Origin: Bradyrhizobium tropiciagri
GTDB lineage: Bacteria; Pseudomonadota; Alphaproteobacteria; Rhizobiales; Xanthobacteraceae
Assembly: GCF_001189845.1 (NCBI RefSeq)
Contig: NZ_LFLZ01000010.1
Coordinates: 1 to 64,000, forward strand
Direction of reading: 5' to 3'
Length of the DNA stretch: 64,000 nt
Program-made: the position numbers and the translations under genes
Part shown: one piece after another, positions 1 to 8,993 of the stretch
Position numbering within the stretch: position 1 is the stretch's first letter
Layout: every line of letters starts with the position of its first letter
The notes under the pieces: generated by a model
What the model was told of the DNA's origin: nothing
Seen by the model: the letters and a program-made list of their open reading frames with translations, nothing else
Databases searched by the model: none

Positions 1-314
1 AGTGCGACCCGGTCGTCCATAATCGAAGTGGACATGACGTAGGATCGGCCTTCCAGAGGCTAGTCGCGCCGTCGTGAAAGTAATCGGAGCTTCGAGCGAA
101 GGGCGACCCGCATTCACGTCAGGCCTTTTCGAAAACTCGCATGGTGATCTGGTCGATGCGCGATCCATAGTCGGGTATGCCCCTGAACGCCGTGTGTCGC
201 TTCGCGCCCGGATCGTTGCCTCCATGAGGGGCAAAGAACTGTGCGAACAACCTGTCTAGCTCGCCAGAAGCTCACCTTGCGGACGATCTCCGCAGCTGAG
301 ACGTTTCGCGGATT
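1..314. other. left edge, no gene recognised
   Basis: I see no convincing gene here. The stretch lies downstream of the minus-strand TRAP operon and its short reading frames have no ribosome site or family resemblance. A TTTTCGAAAACT string near 127-138 recalls part of a tts box but has the wrong spacing to its GTCAG half. Confidence 0.4.
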
Positions 315-2198
315 TTAAAGGAAACCTATGGAAATCCACGGCACTGCAGCCACTATGACCGTGCCGAGGAGCAGGGCCAGCATGTACGCCAGGATCGGAC
401 CCATGCCTTCGTCGGGATGAATCCGGCTGATGGCGCACGCCGCATAGTAGCCGACGCCGAATGGCGGCGCGAAAAGTCCAATCCCCATCGCCAGAACGAC
501 GATCATGGCATAGTGGACCTCATGCACCCCCACCTGACGGGCAATGGGGAAAAGCAGCGGACCGAAGAGCACGATGGCAGGGATGCCTTCGAGCACGCTT
601 CCCAGGACGACGAACGCAAGGATGGTGACGATCAGAAATATCGGCGCACCACCCGGCAAGGAGGTCATGAACTTCGCAAGAGATGCCGAGAAGCCCGATT
701 GAGTCAAAGCCCAGGCCATCCCCGTCGCCGCACCGATGATGAAGAGGATCGCGCCGGAAAGAGCCGCGGTCTCAACCAACATCGGATAGAGGCGACGCCA
801 GTCGAACCGGCGATAGATAAAAAGCCCGGCCAATACGGAATAGACGATGCCTATCGTCGAGACCTCGGTGGCTGTTGCTACCCCCTCGACCACTGCGGCG
901 CGGATCACAAATGGAAGGGCAATGGCGGGAATCGCGATCAGAAAGGAACGGCCGATTTCACGGCTGGTCGCCCGCTGAACGTGCGACAAATCCTCTCGAC
1001 GGTACCGCCACCACACCACCGCGCACAGTCCGACCGCGAGCACGATCGCCGGCAATAACCCGCCCGTGAACAGGGCCGCGATCGACACACCCGTCACCGA
1101 TCCGATCGTGATCAACACCAATGATGGGGGGATCGTCTCGGTCTGAGCACCGGTCGCCGCCAGGAGCGCGACGAGGTCACCACGCTTCGCGCCGCGTCTG
1201 GTCATTTCGGGGAAGAGCACAGGCGCTATTGCTGCCATATCGGCCGCCTTGGATCCCGAAATACCCGAGACCAGATACATCGCACCGACCAGCACATATT
1301 GGAGGCCGCCCCGAACGTGGCCGAGCAGGCTGGCGAGGAAACCGACCATAGCGCGGGCCATGCCGGTCATTTCGATCAACAAGCCGAGGAACACGAACAT
1401 CGGCACCGCGAGCAGGATGAGATGGCTCATGCCTTCGTCCATGCGACCGATAACGACCACGTCGGGTGTGCTGGTCGTCAGTGTTATGTAGCCGATGGTC
1501 GCCAGGCCGAACGCGAAGGCGATCGGCACCGCTGCGAAAACCATGGCGCCAACGATAAACACGAAGAAGATCAGCAGGTTCAGATTGCCGAGGAGTTTAA
1601 GGATTGGTGCGAGCAGCGCGAGAACCCCAATCAGCGTTCCTACCGCAGCGATTGCAGCCGCAAGGTGCTTCACATTGGCTGTGGCTGCCAGCCTCAGGGT
1701 GGCTACGACCAGCATCAAGCCGACGCCGACCGGCAGGGCGGCCGCGCGCCAAGTGTTGACTATTCCCAGAGCCGGAGTTGTGACGAAGACTTCGTCGGCC
1801 GCAAACTCGTAGGCGGGGCGAACTACCAGAAGCAGGAACGCGAACGCGGCAGCCGTCGCAAAGACGTCAAGGAACAACCTGGCTTCCGGTCGGATCATGC
1901 CAATGATGGCCGTCATCCGCATATGCTCGGCCCGCTGGAAGGCGACGACCGATCCCAGCATCGCTAGCCATAGAAACAGGATGCCGGCGAGCTCATCCGA
2001 CCAAACAATCGGGGTGTGGAGCACGTAGCGAGAGATGATGCCGACGAAAAGGATGATCACCTCCGCAATGACCAGCAGTGCGGCAGGAATGGCGACGACG
2101 GGCTTCAGTGCCTTGTTCAGGCTCACAATAGCCTTGCGCCATCCGGAGGCAGGCTCAGGAAGAGCAAGTGTCGCCCCGTCCATGTGCGCATGTTCCAT
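315..2198 (-). CDS. TRAP transporter permease, fused DctQ-DctM
   Basis: Predicted 627-residue inner-membrane protein joining the small (DctQ, about residues 1-180, four membrane helices) and large (DctM, about residues 205-627, many helices) permease subunits of a tripartite ATP-independent periplasmic transporter. Such systems import organic acids or sugar acids using an ion gradient together with a periplasmic binding protein. The binding-protein gene lies just upstream with a 3-bp gap, so the two are surely co-transcribed. The DctM half shows the family's glycine- and proline-rich loops, for example GISGSKAADMAAIAPVLFPE. The fusion is a common variant. The substrate cannot be read from sequence; the neighbouring transketolase and dehydrogenase suggest a carbohydrate-derived acid. 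Confidence 0.93.
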   Translation of the reverse strand: MEHAHMDGATLALPEPASGWRKAIVSLNKALKPVVAIPAALLVIAEVIILFVGIISRYVLHTPIVWSDELAGILFLWLAMLGSVVAFQRAEHMRMTAIIGMIRPEARLFLDVFATAAAFAFLLLVVRPAYEFAADEVFVTTPALGIVNTWRAAALPVGVGLMLVVATLRLAATANVKHLAAAIAAVGTLIGVLALLAPILKLLGNLNLLIFFVFIVGAMVFAAVPIAFAFGLATIGYITLTTSTPDVVVIGRMDEGMSHLILLAVPMFVFLGLLIEMTGMARAMVGFLASLLGHVRGGLQYVLVGAMYLVSGISGSKAADMAAIAPVLFPEMTRRGAKRGDLVALLAATGAQTETIPPSLVLITIGSVTGVSIAALFTGGLLPAIVLAVGLCAVVWWRYRREDLSHVQRATSREIGRSFLIAIPAIALPFVIRAAVVEGVATATEVSTIGIVYSVLAGLFIYRRFDWRRLYPMLVETAALSGAILFIIGAATGMAWALTQSGFSASLAKFMTSLPGGAPIFLIVTILAFVVLGSVLEGIPAIVLFGPLLFPIARQVGVHEVHYAMIVVLAMGIGLFAPPFGVGYYAACAISRIHPDEGMGPILAYMLALLLGTVIVAAVPWISIGFL

Positions 2199-2201
2199 GG
2201 C

Positions 2202-3227
2202 TCACCTCAACTTGCCCGCGGCTTTCTCAAGTTGAACCCAGGCCTCCTCGCCGAATTTGGATTTCCAGTCGGCATAGAAGCTCGTCTTTGCCAGCGCCTG
2301 CCGAAAGGCGGATCGGTCGACGTCGAGGAATTGCATCCCCTTGGCTGTCAAATCGGTGCGGAGGGACTCACTGAGCTTTGCGATGTCGGCTCGTTCATCG
2401 TTGGCCGAGCGATCGAATTCGCGCGTCACGATCTCTTGCACGTCCTGCGGAAGCTTCTGGAACGCGCGCTTGTTGCCGAGGATCCAGTAATTGTCCCAGA
2501 CGTGACCCGTCAGGCTGCAGGTCTTCTGCACCTCATACAGGCGCGCCGTTGCTATGATCGGAAGGGGATTTTCCTGACCGTCCACGACCTTGGTCTGGAG
2601 CGCGGAATAGACCTCGTTGAAGTTGATCGGCGCTGGTCCTGCCCCGAGCGCGAGAAAGAGCGACGTCAGATTGGGTGCGGCAGGTACCCTGAGCTTAAGG
2701 CCCTTGAGGTCGTCCGGTGTCTTGATCTCACGGCCCGACGACGTGATGTGGCGGAAGCCATTGTCCCAAGGTTTGGACACCGCCGTGATGGGCGTCTTGG
2801 CGATCTGCGCGCGGATGTAGGCGCCGAGTTCGCCGTCCATGGCCTTCCAGACGGCATCGTAGTTGGAGAAGAGGAAGCCGAGATTCACGATGCCAGCGGC
2901 GGGTACAAGGGTGGCGAGGATCAGAGAGGAGAGGTTGAAAAGCTCGACGCTACCGTTGCGAACCTGCGTCAGCAGATCCGTATCCGAGCCAAGCTGGTTG
3001 GCCGGAAAGAGATTGATTTCTAGGCGACCGCTAGTCGCTTCCTTGATGCGATCGGCGGCCTCCTTGGCCCGAGCATTCACCGGATGCGCGGGGTCCTGCC
3101 CGGTCGCGAGCTTGTAGGTGAACTCTGCGGCGGCGGCCGGGCGGCTGAGGATGGCGCACAAGGGGACCGCCGCGCCGGCCAGGAGCAACTTGCGACGGGT
3201 GATGGCAGTCGATTTGCGTTTGGTCAT
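2202..3227 (-). CDS. TRAP transporter substrate-binding protein (DctP family)
   Basis: Predicted periplasmic solute receptor of 341 residues working with the permease immediately downstream. I place the start at 3227 because AAGGAGG precedes that ATG at good spacing; a longer form from 3272 lacks such a site. The N-terminus TRRKLLLAGAAVP followed by an AAAAE cleavage region looks like a twin-arginine-type signal peptide, although only one arginine pair is clear. The body shows DctP features: FKLATGQDP-like opening (here YKLATGQDPAHP), the GLKLRVPAAP segment and the EVYSALQTKVVDGQENP motif, whose arginine and asparagine contact carboxylate ligands in the family. The ligand is unknown. Confidence 0.92.
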   Translation of the reverse strand: MTKRKSTAITRRKLLLAGAAVPLCAILSRPAAAAEFTYKLATGQDPAHPVNARAKEAADRIKEATSGRLEINLFPANQLGSDTDLLTQVRNGSVELFNLSSLILATLVPAAGIVNLGFLFSNYDAVWKAMDGELGAYIRAQIAKTPITAVSKPWDNGFRHITSSGREIKTPDDLKGLKLRVPAAPNLTSLFLALGAGPAPINFNEVYSALQTKVVDGQENPLPIIATARLYEVQKTCSLTGHVWDNYWILGNKRAFQKLPQDVQEIVTREFDRSANDERADIAKLSESLRTDLTAKGMQFLDVDRSAFRQALAKTSFYADWKSKFGEEAWVQLEKAAGKLR

Positions 3228-3392
3228 TGCTTCCTCCTTGTTGAGTATCGGTATATTGATCGGCAGCAGCACGCTTCTGCAGCTCCCGCCGGTTCTCGGG
3301 CACCGACCGTCAGGCAGTGGCCATCGTTCTCCGCGGCGACGCCGCGTAAGCGATTCTTCCCTCAGTCGAACTTGACGTATCGAGGTGCGCGC

Positions 3393-4403
3393 CTAGCGCA
3401 GCCACCCCTTGATCTGCCTTGCAACTGCGGCAGTCGAAATGCCGTAACGATCGTGCAGCGTGGGAAGCGCCCCAGCGGCAAGGAACTCATCGGGCAACGC
3501 GATCTGGCGGAAGGCTGGATGGACGCCGGAGCGCATCAACAACGCTGCAATCGCCTCTCCGAGCCCGCCGATGATGGTATGGTTCTCGGCGACCACGACG
3601 AGACGGCCAGGTTTCCCTGCTTCGCGCAGTATCGCTCCGTGGTCGAGCGGCTTGATTGTCGGGACATGCAACACGGCCACGTCCACGCTATCACTGGCGA
3701 GTTCCTTTGCGGCTTCCAGCGCCCGCATGGTCATGATTCCAGAGGAGATGATCAGGACGTCCCGACCGTCCCGAATCAAGGATGCCTCGCCGAGCCTGAA
3801 TTGATAGTTGTACTCGTCCAGGACGAGGGGCACCTGACCACGCAAGAGCCGCATATATACGGGCCCGTGATGCTCCGCGATGGCCGGAACGATCTGCTCG
3901 ATCTCATGAGCGTCGCAGGGATCGATCACGGTCATGTTCGGCATTGCGCGGAACAGCGCGAGGTCTTCTGCCGCCTGGTGGCTTGGGCCGTAGCCGGAGG
4001 TGAGACCTGGCAAGGCGCAGACGATCTTCACGTTGCGGTCTTCCTCTGCAATCGTCTGGTGGATGAAGTCGTAGGCGCGCCGCGAGGCGAACACCGCATA
4101 AGTCGTAGCGAAGGGCATGAATCCTTCAGCCGCCATGCCCGAAGCCGCACCGTAGAGGAGCTGCTCCGCCATACCCATTTGATAGTAGCGGTCTGGAAAC
4201 TCCTTCGCGAAAATGTGCAGGTCCGTGTACTTGCCCAGATCGGCGGTGAGGCCCACCACCTCGGGGCGGCTCCGGGCCAATTCGACAAGCGCGTGACCGA
4301 ACGGCGCCGGTTTCGTCTTTTGTCCCTCGGCGGCGATCGACGCGATCATCGCGGAGGTGGTGAGCCGCGGTTTCCCGGGCGTAGCTGAGGTAGCCGACTT
4401 CAT
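3393..4403 (-). CDS. transketolase C-terminal subunit
   Basis: 336-residue protein carrying the pyrimidine-binding and C-terminal domains of a split transketolase-type enzyme, which transfers two-carbon units between sugars with thiamine diphosphate. Family features include GMAEQLLYGAASGMA, where the glutamate activates the cofactor, and the PGLTSGYGPSHQAAEDLALFR loop. Its ATG overlaps the TGA of the upstream N-terminal subunit (ATGA at 4400-4403), indicating translational coupling. Splitting into two subunits is common in bacterial sugar catabolic operons. A 1-deoxyxylulose-phosphate synthase-like role is less likely given the TRAP and SDR neighbours. The partner subunit is frameshifted, so the enzyme may not be functional as sequenced. 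Confidence 0.9.
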   Translation of the reverse strand: MKSATSATPGKPRLTTSAMIASIAAEGQKTKPAPFGHALVELARSRPEVVGLTADLGKYTDLHIFAKEFPDRYYQMGMAEQLLYGAASGMAAEGFMPFATTYAVFASRRAYDFIHQTIAEEDRNVKIVCALPGLTSGYGPSHQAAEDLALFRAMPNMTVIDPCDAHEIEQIVPAIAEHHGPVYMRLLRGQVPLVLDEYNYQFRLGEASLIRDGRDVLIISSGIMTMRALEAAKELASDSVDVAVLHVPTIKPLDHGAILREAGKPGRLVVVAENHTIIGGLGEAIAALLMRSGVHPAFRQIALPDEFLAAGALPTLHDRYGISTAAVARQIKGWLR

Positions 4404-5244
4404 GACCTGTCTCCCGCATCAAGTTCTGCCAGCGCCAAATTCCATTCGTGCGCTTCGACCCGAATGAAGTGGTTCTTTTCTCGCTGTTCGAGGAACGGAA
4501 CTCCCTTGCCCATGACAGTGTCGGCGATGATGATCCTCGGTTGCGGCTCGGGGTGCGAAATCGTCGCGTCGAATGCTGCCACGACGGCGTCCAGGTCATT
4601 GCCGTCGACTCGGCGTACGAACCAGCCGAAGGCTCGAGCTTGTCGACCAACGGCTCGAACCCCATCATCTGTTTCGAAGGGCCGTCGGCCTGCTGGTTGT
4701 TGACGTCAATGATCGCGATCAAATTGTCGAGCTTGTGGTGTGCAGCGGACATCATCGCTTCCCACTTCGAACCCTCGTCCAGCTCTCCGTCCGAGAACAG
4801 CGTGAAGACGCGGCTCTTGGAGCCCTTGCGCTTCAACCCGAGGCCCATGCCGACCGCGATGCTCAGTCCGAGCCCCAGGGACCCGCCGGACATTTCCATG
4901 CCGGGCGTGTAGGACGCCATGCCTGACATCGGCAGGCGGCTTTCGTCGAAGCCATACGTCTCGAGTTCGACTTCGGGGATAATGCCGGCCTCGATCAGTG
5001 CGGCATAAAGGGCGATCGCGTAGTGACCGTTGGAAAGGAGGAAACGATCGCGATCTTCCCAGGTGGGCTCCTCGGGCCGGTAGCGCATCGCGTGAAAATA
5101 TGCGACCGCCAACACGTCGGAAATATCGAGCGCCTGCGCGATATAGCCCTGGCCTTGAACTTCGCCCATGCGCAGGGCGTTGCGGCGAATGTTGCGCGCA
5201 CGCTGCGAAAGGCTAGGCGCGTTGACAAGTGAACTCGTGGACAT
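4400..5244 (-). pseudogene. transketolase N-terminal subunit, single-base frameshift
   Basis: Thiamine-diphosphate-binding half of a split transketolase. The start at 5244 follows GGAGAGACGG. The reading runs through SNGHYAIALYAAL, the GSLGLGLSIAVGMGLGLK segment and the cofactor-metal motif DGELDEGSKWEA through IDVNNQQADGP, then goes out of frame near 4633. A second frame continues correctly with FGWFVRRVDGNDLDAVVAAFD, ending HEWNLALAELDAGDRS and overlapping the next gene by ATGA. Restoring one base, for example GAGGCCTTC instead of GAGCCTTC on the coding strand, gives an intact protein of about 281 residues. The cause is either a real mutation or a sequencing error. Confidence 0.85.
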
Positions 5245-5264
5245 CCGTCTCTCCATCGCTGCTC

Positions 5265-6014
5265 TTAGTGAATGAGCATCCCGCCGTTGACGTCGATCAC
5301 GGCGCCGGTGACGTATGCCGAGAGGTCCGATGCGAGAAATGTGTAGATGCCGGCAACGTCCTTGGCCTCCCCGAGCCGTCCGAGCGGAATGCCTTCCAGG
5401 ATCTTCGCTTTCATCTCGTCGTTGAGCTTGCCGGAGGTGATGTCGGTGCCTATCAATCCCGGCGTGACGCAGTTGACGCGGATACCATCGGCGCCAAATT
5501 CCCGAGCCATCGCCTTGGCAAGCCCAAGGACCCCCGCCTTCGCCGCCGAGTAGTGCGGACCACCGAAAATGCCGCCGCCGCGCTGGGCCGATACCGACGA
5601 CATGCATGCAATCGATCCCGACTTGCGCTTCCGCATATGCGGGATCACTGCCTGGGACAGGAACAGAATGCCCTTGAGGTTGACGTCCTGGATACGGTCC
5701 CAGTCGGCCGGCGTGATGTCGAGGAATTTGACCGGCTGTGTGATGCCAGCATTGTTGATCAGGATATCGATTTGGCCGAAACCGTGGACGACAGCTTCGA
5801 CTGCCTTCTGACACGAAGCCTGGTCGGCGACGTTGCAAGCAATTCCGATATGAGCGTCGCCGAGGCCTTGCGCGGCGGCTTGTGCGGCGGTCCCATCGAT
5901 GTCGAGGATGGCGACCCGCGCGCCCTCTTCGGCAAATCGTCTGGCAGTTGCGAGGCCAATCCCGCGGGGCGAGGCCGCCCCTGTGATGATCGCCGTTTTG
6001 CCGCGAAGCAGCAT
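5265..6014 (-). CDS. short-chain dehydrogenase/reductase (SDR)
   Basis: 249-residue classical SDR oxidoreductase, probably NAD(P)-dependent and oxidising a sugar- or acid-derived alcohol for this catabolic operon. The start at 6014 follows GGGAGGATTCGA. Visible motifs are the Rossmann glycine pattern TGAASPRGIG near residues 10-20, NNAG (LINNAGITQP), a catalytic serine in SCMSSVSAQRGGG, and YSAAKAG carrying the catalytic tyrosine and lysine. The C-terminus has the usual SAYVTGAVIDVNGGM. It is the promoter-proximal gene of the minus-strand operon and faces the LysR gene, a common regulator-target arrangement. Confidence 0.93.
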   Translation of the reverse strand: MLLRGKTAIITGAASPRGIGLATARRFAEEGARVAILDIDGTAAQAAAQGLGDAHIGIACNVADQASCQKAVEAVVHGFGQIDILINNAGITQPVKFLDITPADWDRIQDVNLKGILFLSQAVIPHMRKRKSGSIACMSSVSAQRGGGIFGGPHYSAAKAGVLGLAKAMAREFGADGIRVNCVTPGLIGTDITSGKLNDEMKAKILEGIPLGRLGEAKDVAGIYTFLASDLSAYVTGAVIDVNGGMLIH

Positions 6015-6127
6015 TCGAATCCTCCCTGTCCCTGTCGTTTTGGACGCCGCGGTGGGCAGCCGGTCCTCTTGCCCCATTGCTAGAGCCGAGGGGCCGGCCG
6101 GGACAAACGCGCAGTTGTCTTGGATGT

Positions 6128-6142
6128 GTGAATCTGGTTCAC
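6128..6142. promoter_or_regulatory. probable LysR operator
   Basis: GTGAA-N5-TTCAC inverted repeat that contains a T-N11-A core, the generic LysR-type operator. It lies 9 bp before the lysR ATG and about 115 bp before the SDR start, so the regulator could control both its own gene and the divergent operon. Confidence 0.5.
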
Positions 6143-6150
6143 TTGTGGGC

Positions 6151-7035
6151 ATGCTGCTGTCGAGCATCCCGATCTCCGCTATCCGGGCCTTCGAAGCGGC
6201 TGCGCGCACTGGCTCCTTCAGCGACGCGGCCGACGAGTTGCATTTGACGCCGAGCGCCGTCAGCCACGCGATCCGCAAGCTGGAAAGCACCATGAGCACC
6301 GTTCTGTTCGAGCGGAGTGCTCGTTCCGTCCGTCTAACGCCCGCTGGCGAGAACCTGATGCGCCACGCCGGTGCGGCCTTCGACAATTTGCGGCGCGGGA
6401 TCGAAGAAGTCGCAGGTCGCGGGCCGCAGCTCCTGAGGGTGCATTGTGCGCCAAGTTTCGCAGCGCAATGGCTGGCCCCGCGCCTGACCAAATTTCTCGC
6501 GGCCGAACCCAAACTGGAGGTTCGGCTCGCCGCCAATACGGAGTACGCCCGCTTCACGAACGACGATTTCGATCTGGACATCGTCTACGGTTCACCTCGC
6601 GGTGAGGGGCTCGAAGTGATCCCGCTTGGTGAAGAAACCGTCACCCCTCTGTGTGCTCCTCAGATCGCGAAGAGAATCCGCCAGCCAAAGGATTTGTTGA
6701 GCCAAGTTCTTATTCGCTCCGACGTGAAGCAGGTTCAATGGTATCAATGGTTCGCCGCGAACGGGCTCGAACCTCCAGCGATCCATGGAATGCGATTCGA
6801 CCGCAGCTTCCTCGCAATAGCCATGGCTTGCGGCGGGGTTGGCGTGACGTTGGAATCAACTCGGTTGGCTGAAAGTGAGATAGCATCGGGGCGCCTGATA
6901 GCGCCCCTGGCTGGCCGCTCCACCGACATCCGCTACGTTGGTCATCATCTAGTGTTCCCGCGCGCTGGCCGTCAGCGCCGCGCTTTGCAGACCTTCGTGG
7001 AATGGATCAGGTCTGAGATTGCGCCAAGTTTATAG
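6151..7035 (+). CDS. LysR-family transcriptional regulator (GcvA-like)
   Basis: 294-residue DNA-binding regulator. Residues 1-60 hold the winged helix-turn-helix (IRAFEAAARTGSFSDAADEL, then SAVSHAIRKLE) and the remainder is a type-2 periplasmic-like effector-binding domain. The ATG at 6151 is chosen because the helix-turn-helix begins at once, as usual in this family. It is divergent from the SDR-transketolase-TRAP operon, so it most likely senses a substrate or intermediate of that pathway. A T-N11-A palindrome sits just upstream. The nif promoter region begins after its stop, so it is probably unrelated to nitrogen fixation. Confidence 0.9.
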   Translation: MLLSSIPISAIRAFEAAARTGSFSDAADELHLTPSAVSHAIRKLESTMSTVLFERSARSVRLTPAGENLMRHAGAAFDNLRRGIEEVAGRGPQLLRVHCAPSFAAQWLAPRLTKFLAAEPKLEVRLAANTEYARFTNDDFDLDIVYGSPRGEGLEVIPLGEETVTPLCAPQIAKRIRQPKDLLSQVLIRSDVKQVQWYQWFAANGLEPPAIHGMRFDRSFLAIAMACGGVGVTLESTRLAESEIASGRLIAPLAGRSTDIRYVGHHLVFPRAGRQRRALQTFVEWIRSEIAPSL

Positions 7036-7224
7036 AGTAGCGTGAACTGGAGCTGACGTCCGCTCCTCACCCTTCGCGTTATTTCGTCGCGCTGCGGAAT
7101 TTGGTCGCTATCGGGCCATAGCGGATTCTGGCAAGCCGTCCGCCCGGCAGATTTATGGGTTCAAGTCTAGAACGAAAACACACGCTGATAGCTGAGCGGG
7201 GCCATTTCGCGCATAGCTCCCCCT

Positions 7225-7240
7225 TGTTCCGTTTCGAACA
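7225..7240. promoter_or_regulatory. NifA upstream activator site 1 (nifD)
   Basis: Perfect TGT-N10-ACA (TGTTCCGTTTCGAACA), the NifA binding consensus, about 119 bp before the -24 element of nifD. Confidence 0.85.
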
Positions 7241-7273
7241 GGTCAAACCAAGAAGCCTCCGAGCAAAGCGCGA

Positions 7274-7289
7274 TGTCGCGTTCGCAACA
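7274..7289. promoter_or_regulatory. NifA upstream activator site 2 (nifD)
   Basis: Second perfect TGT-N10-ACA (TGTCGCGTTCGCAACA), 49 bp downstream of site 1 and about 70 bp before the -24 element. The spacing is roughly 4.7 helical turns, so the two sites would lie near opposite or offset faces. Confidence 0.8.
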
Positions 7290-7358
7290 ACGGCGTTGCC
7301 CCCGCGCGAGACGCGCTAACTGCCGTTAATCGTTATGGGTTTTGTGTTCGCAAAGCGC

Positions 7359-7374
7359 TGGCATGCTGGTTGCA
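7359..7374 (+). promoter_or_regulatory. sigma-54 -24/-12 promoter of nifD
   Basis: TGGCATGCTGGTTGCA fits TGGCAC-N5-TTGCA, with GG and GC exactly 10 bases apart. It lies 52 bp before the nifD ATG and, with the two NifA sites, should drive nifDKENX and the following small genes. Confidence 0.92.
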
Positions 7375-7425
7375 AAAGTTCTGGTCAGAAGCCGCTCTTG
7401 CAACAGCTAACCTTGAGGACATCAG

Positions 7426-8928
7426 ATGAGTCTCGCCACGACCCAGAGTATCGCAGATATCAGGGCTCGCAACAAACAGCTGATCGAGGAGGTGCTGAAG
7501 GTCTATCCGGAGAAAACCGCGAAAAGGCGTGCCAAGCACCTCAACGTTCACCAGGCCGGCAAGTCCGACTGCGGGGTGAAGTCCAACATCAAATCCATAC
7601 CCGGCGTGATGACGATCCGGGGCTGCGCCTATGCGGGATCCAAGGGCGTGGTTTGGGGACCTATCAAGGACATGGTCCATATCAGCCATGGTCCTGTTGG
7701 CTGCGGTCAGTATTCGTGGGGATCGCGCCGCAACTATTACGTTGGTACGACGGGGATCGATAGCTTCGTGACCCTGCAATTCACCTCCGACTTCCAGGAA
7801 AAGGATATCGTATTCGGTGGTGACAAGAAGCTGGTCAAAGTCCTTGACGAAATCCAGGAGCTGTTTCCGCTCAACAACGGCATCACCATCCAATCGGAAT
7901 GCCCGATCGGACTGATCGGCGACGATATCGAGGCTGTCTCAAGAACTAAATCCAAGGAGTATGGAGGCAAGACCATCGTGCCGGTCCGCTGCGAGGGTTT
8001 TCGTGGCGTGTCGCAGTCACTAGGTCACCACATTGCCAACGACGCGGTGCGTGACTGGATCTTCGACAAGCTCGAGCCCGACGGCGCACCAAAGTTCGAG
8101 CCGACGCCTTACGATGTTGCAATCATCGGCGACTACAATATCGGCGGCGATGCCTGGTCATCGCGAATTCTGCTGGAGGAAATGGGCCTGCGGGTGATCG
8201 CGCAGTGGTCCGGGGACGGTTCACTCGCTGAACTCGAGGCAACTCCGAAAGCCAAGCTCAACCTTCTGCATTGCTACCGTTCAATGAACTACATCTCCCG
8301 CCACATGGAAGAGAAATTCGGCATCCCCTGGTGCGAATACAACTTCTTCGGACCTTCAAAGATCACAGAATCGCTGCGGAAGATTGCGGCCTATTTCGAC
8401 GACAAGATCAAGGAAGGGGCCGAGCGGGTGATTGAAAAGTACCAGCCGCTGGTCAACGCGGTGGTTGCGAAGTATCGCCCGCGCCTGGAGGGCCGAACGG
8501 TCATGCTGTATGTCGGCGGGCTTCGTCCGCGTCATGTGATTGGCGCCTACGAAGACCTCGGGATGGAAGTCGTGGGCACCGGATACGAGTTTGGCCACAA
8601 CGACGATTATCAGCGCACCGCTCAGAACTACGTAAAGGACAGCACGCTGATCTATGACGACGTCAATGGCTACGAGTTCGAGCGCTTCGTCGAAAAGCTC
8701 CAGCCTGATCTCATCGGCTCGGGCATCAAGGAAAAATACGTGTTCCAGAAGATGGGTGTGCCGTTCAGGCAGATGCATTCCTGGGACTATTCGGGTCCAT
8801 ATCACGGCTATGACGGCTTTGCGATCTTTGCGCGCGACATGGACATGGCTGTCAACTCGCCTGTCTGGAAAAAGACGAAGGCGCCCTGGAAGGAAACGCC
8901 GAGGGCCAAGCTCTTGGCTGCAGAATAG
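7426..8928 (+). CDS. nifD: nitrogenase MoFe protein alpha chain
   Basis: 500-residue alpha subunit of dinitrogenase, which binds the iron-molybdenum cofactor and half of each P-cluster. P-cluster cysteines lie in [20 protein letters not shown] and [11 protein letters not shown]. The cofactor ligands appear as Cys283 in [11 protein letters not shown] and His451 in [12 protein letters not shown], equivalent to Cys275 and His442 of Azotobacter. Length and motifs are complete. It is the first gene of the operon and is followed after 65 bp by nifK, with a small hairpin in the gap. Expression should depend on NifA and sigma-54. Confidence 0.99.
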   Translation: MSLATTQSIADIRARNKQLIEEVLKVYPEKTAKRRAKHLNVHQAGKSDCGVKSNIKSIPGVMTIRGCAYAGSKGVVWGPIKDMVHISHGPVGCGQYSWGSRRNYYVGTTGIDSFVTLQFTSDFQEKDIVFGGDKKLVKVLDEIQELFPLNNGITIQSECPIGLIGDDIEAVSRTKSKEYGGKTIVPVRCEGFRGVSQSLGHHIANDAVRDWIFDKLEPDGAPKFEPTPYDVAIIGDYNIGGDAWSSRILLEEMGLRVIAQWSGDGSLAELEATPKAKLNLLHCYRSMNYISRHMEEKFGIPWCEYNFFGPSKITESLRKIAAYFDDKIKEGAERVIEKYQPLVNAVVAKYRPRLEGRTVMLYVGGLRPRHVIGAYEDLGMEVVGTGYEFGHNDDYQRTAQNYVKDSTLIYDDVNGYEFERFVEKLQPDLIGSGIKEKYVFQKMGVPFRQMHSWDYSGPYHGYDGFAIFARDMDMAVNSPVWKKTKAPWKETPRAKLLAAE

Positions 8929-8940
8929 GGCAACAAGTCT

Positions 8941-8958
8941 CGCTCTCAGCGGAGAGCG
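8941..8958 (+). other. intercistronic hairpin nifD-nifK
   Basis: CGCTCTC and GAGAGCG form a perfect 7-bp stem with a 4-base loop in the nifD-nifK gap. No T-run follows, so it may protect nifD mRNA 3' ends or tune relative expression rather than terminate. Confidence 0.45.
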
Positions 8959-8993
8959 GGCCGGTCAATTTCGATAGTAAAAGGATCTTAATA

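Noticed and set aside
119..141. GTCAGGCCTTTTCGAAAACTC as a tts box
   Set aside because: Two extra bases separate the halves and no effector gene follows.
3084..4388. Long plus-strand open frame opposite the transketolase gene
   Set aside because: The minus strand shows clear transketolase motifs; the plus frame is a GC-rich shadow without family resemblance. The same holds for frames opposite the TRAP genes at 417-3023.
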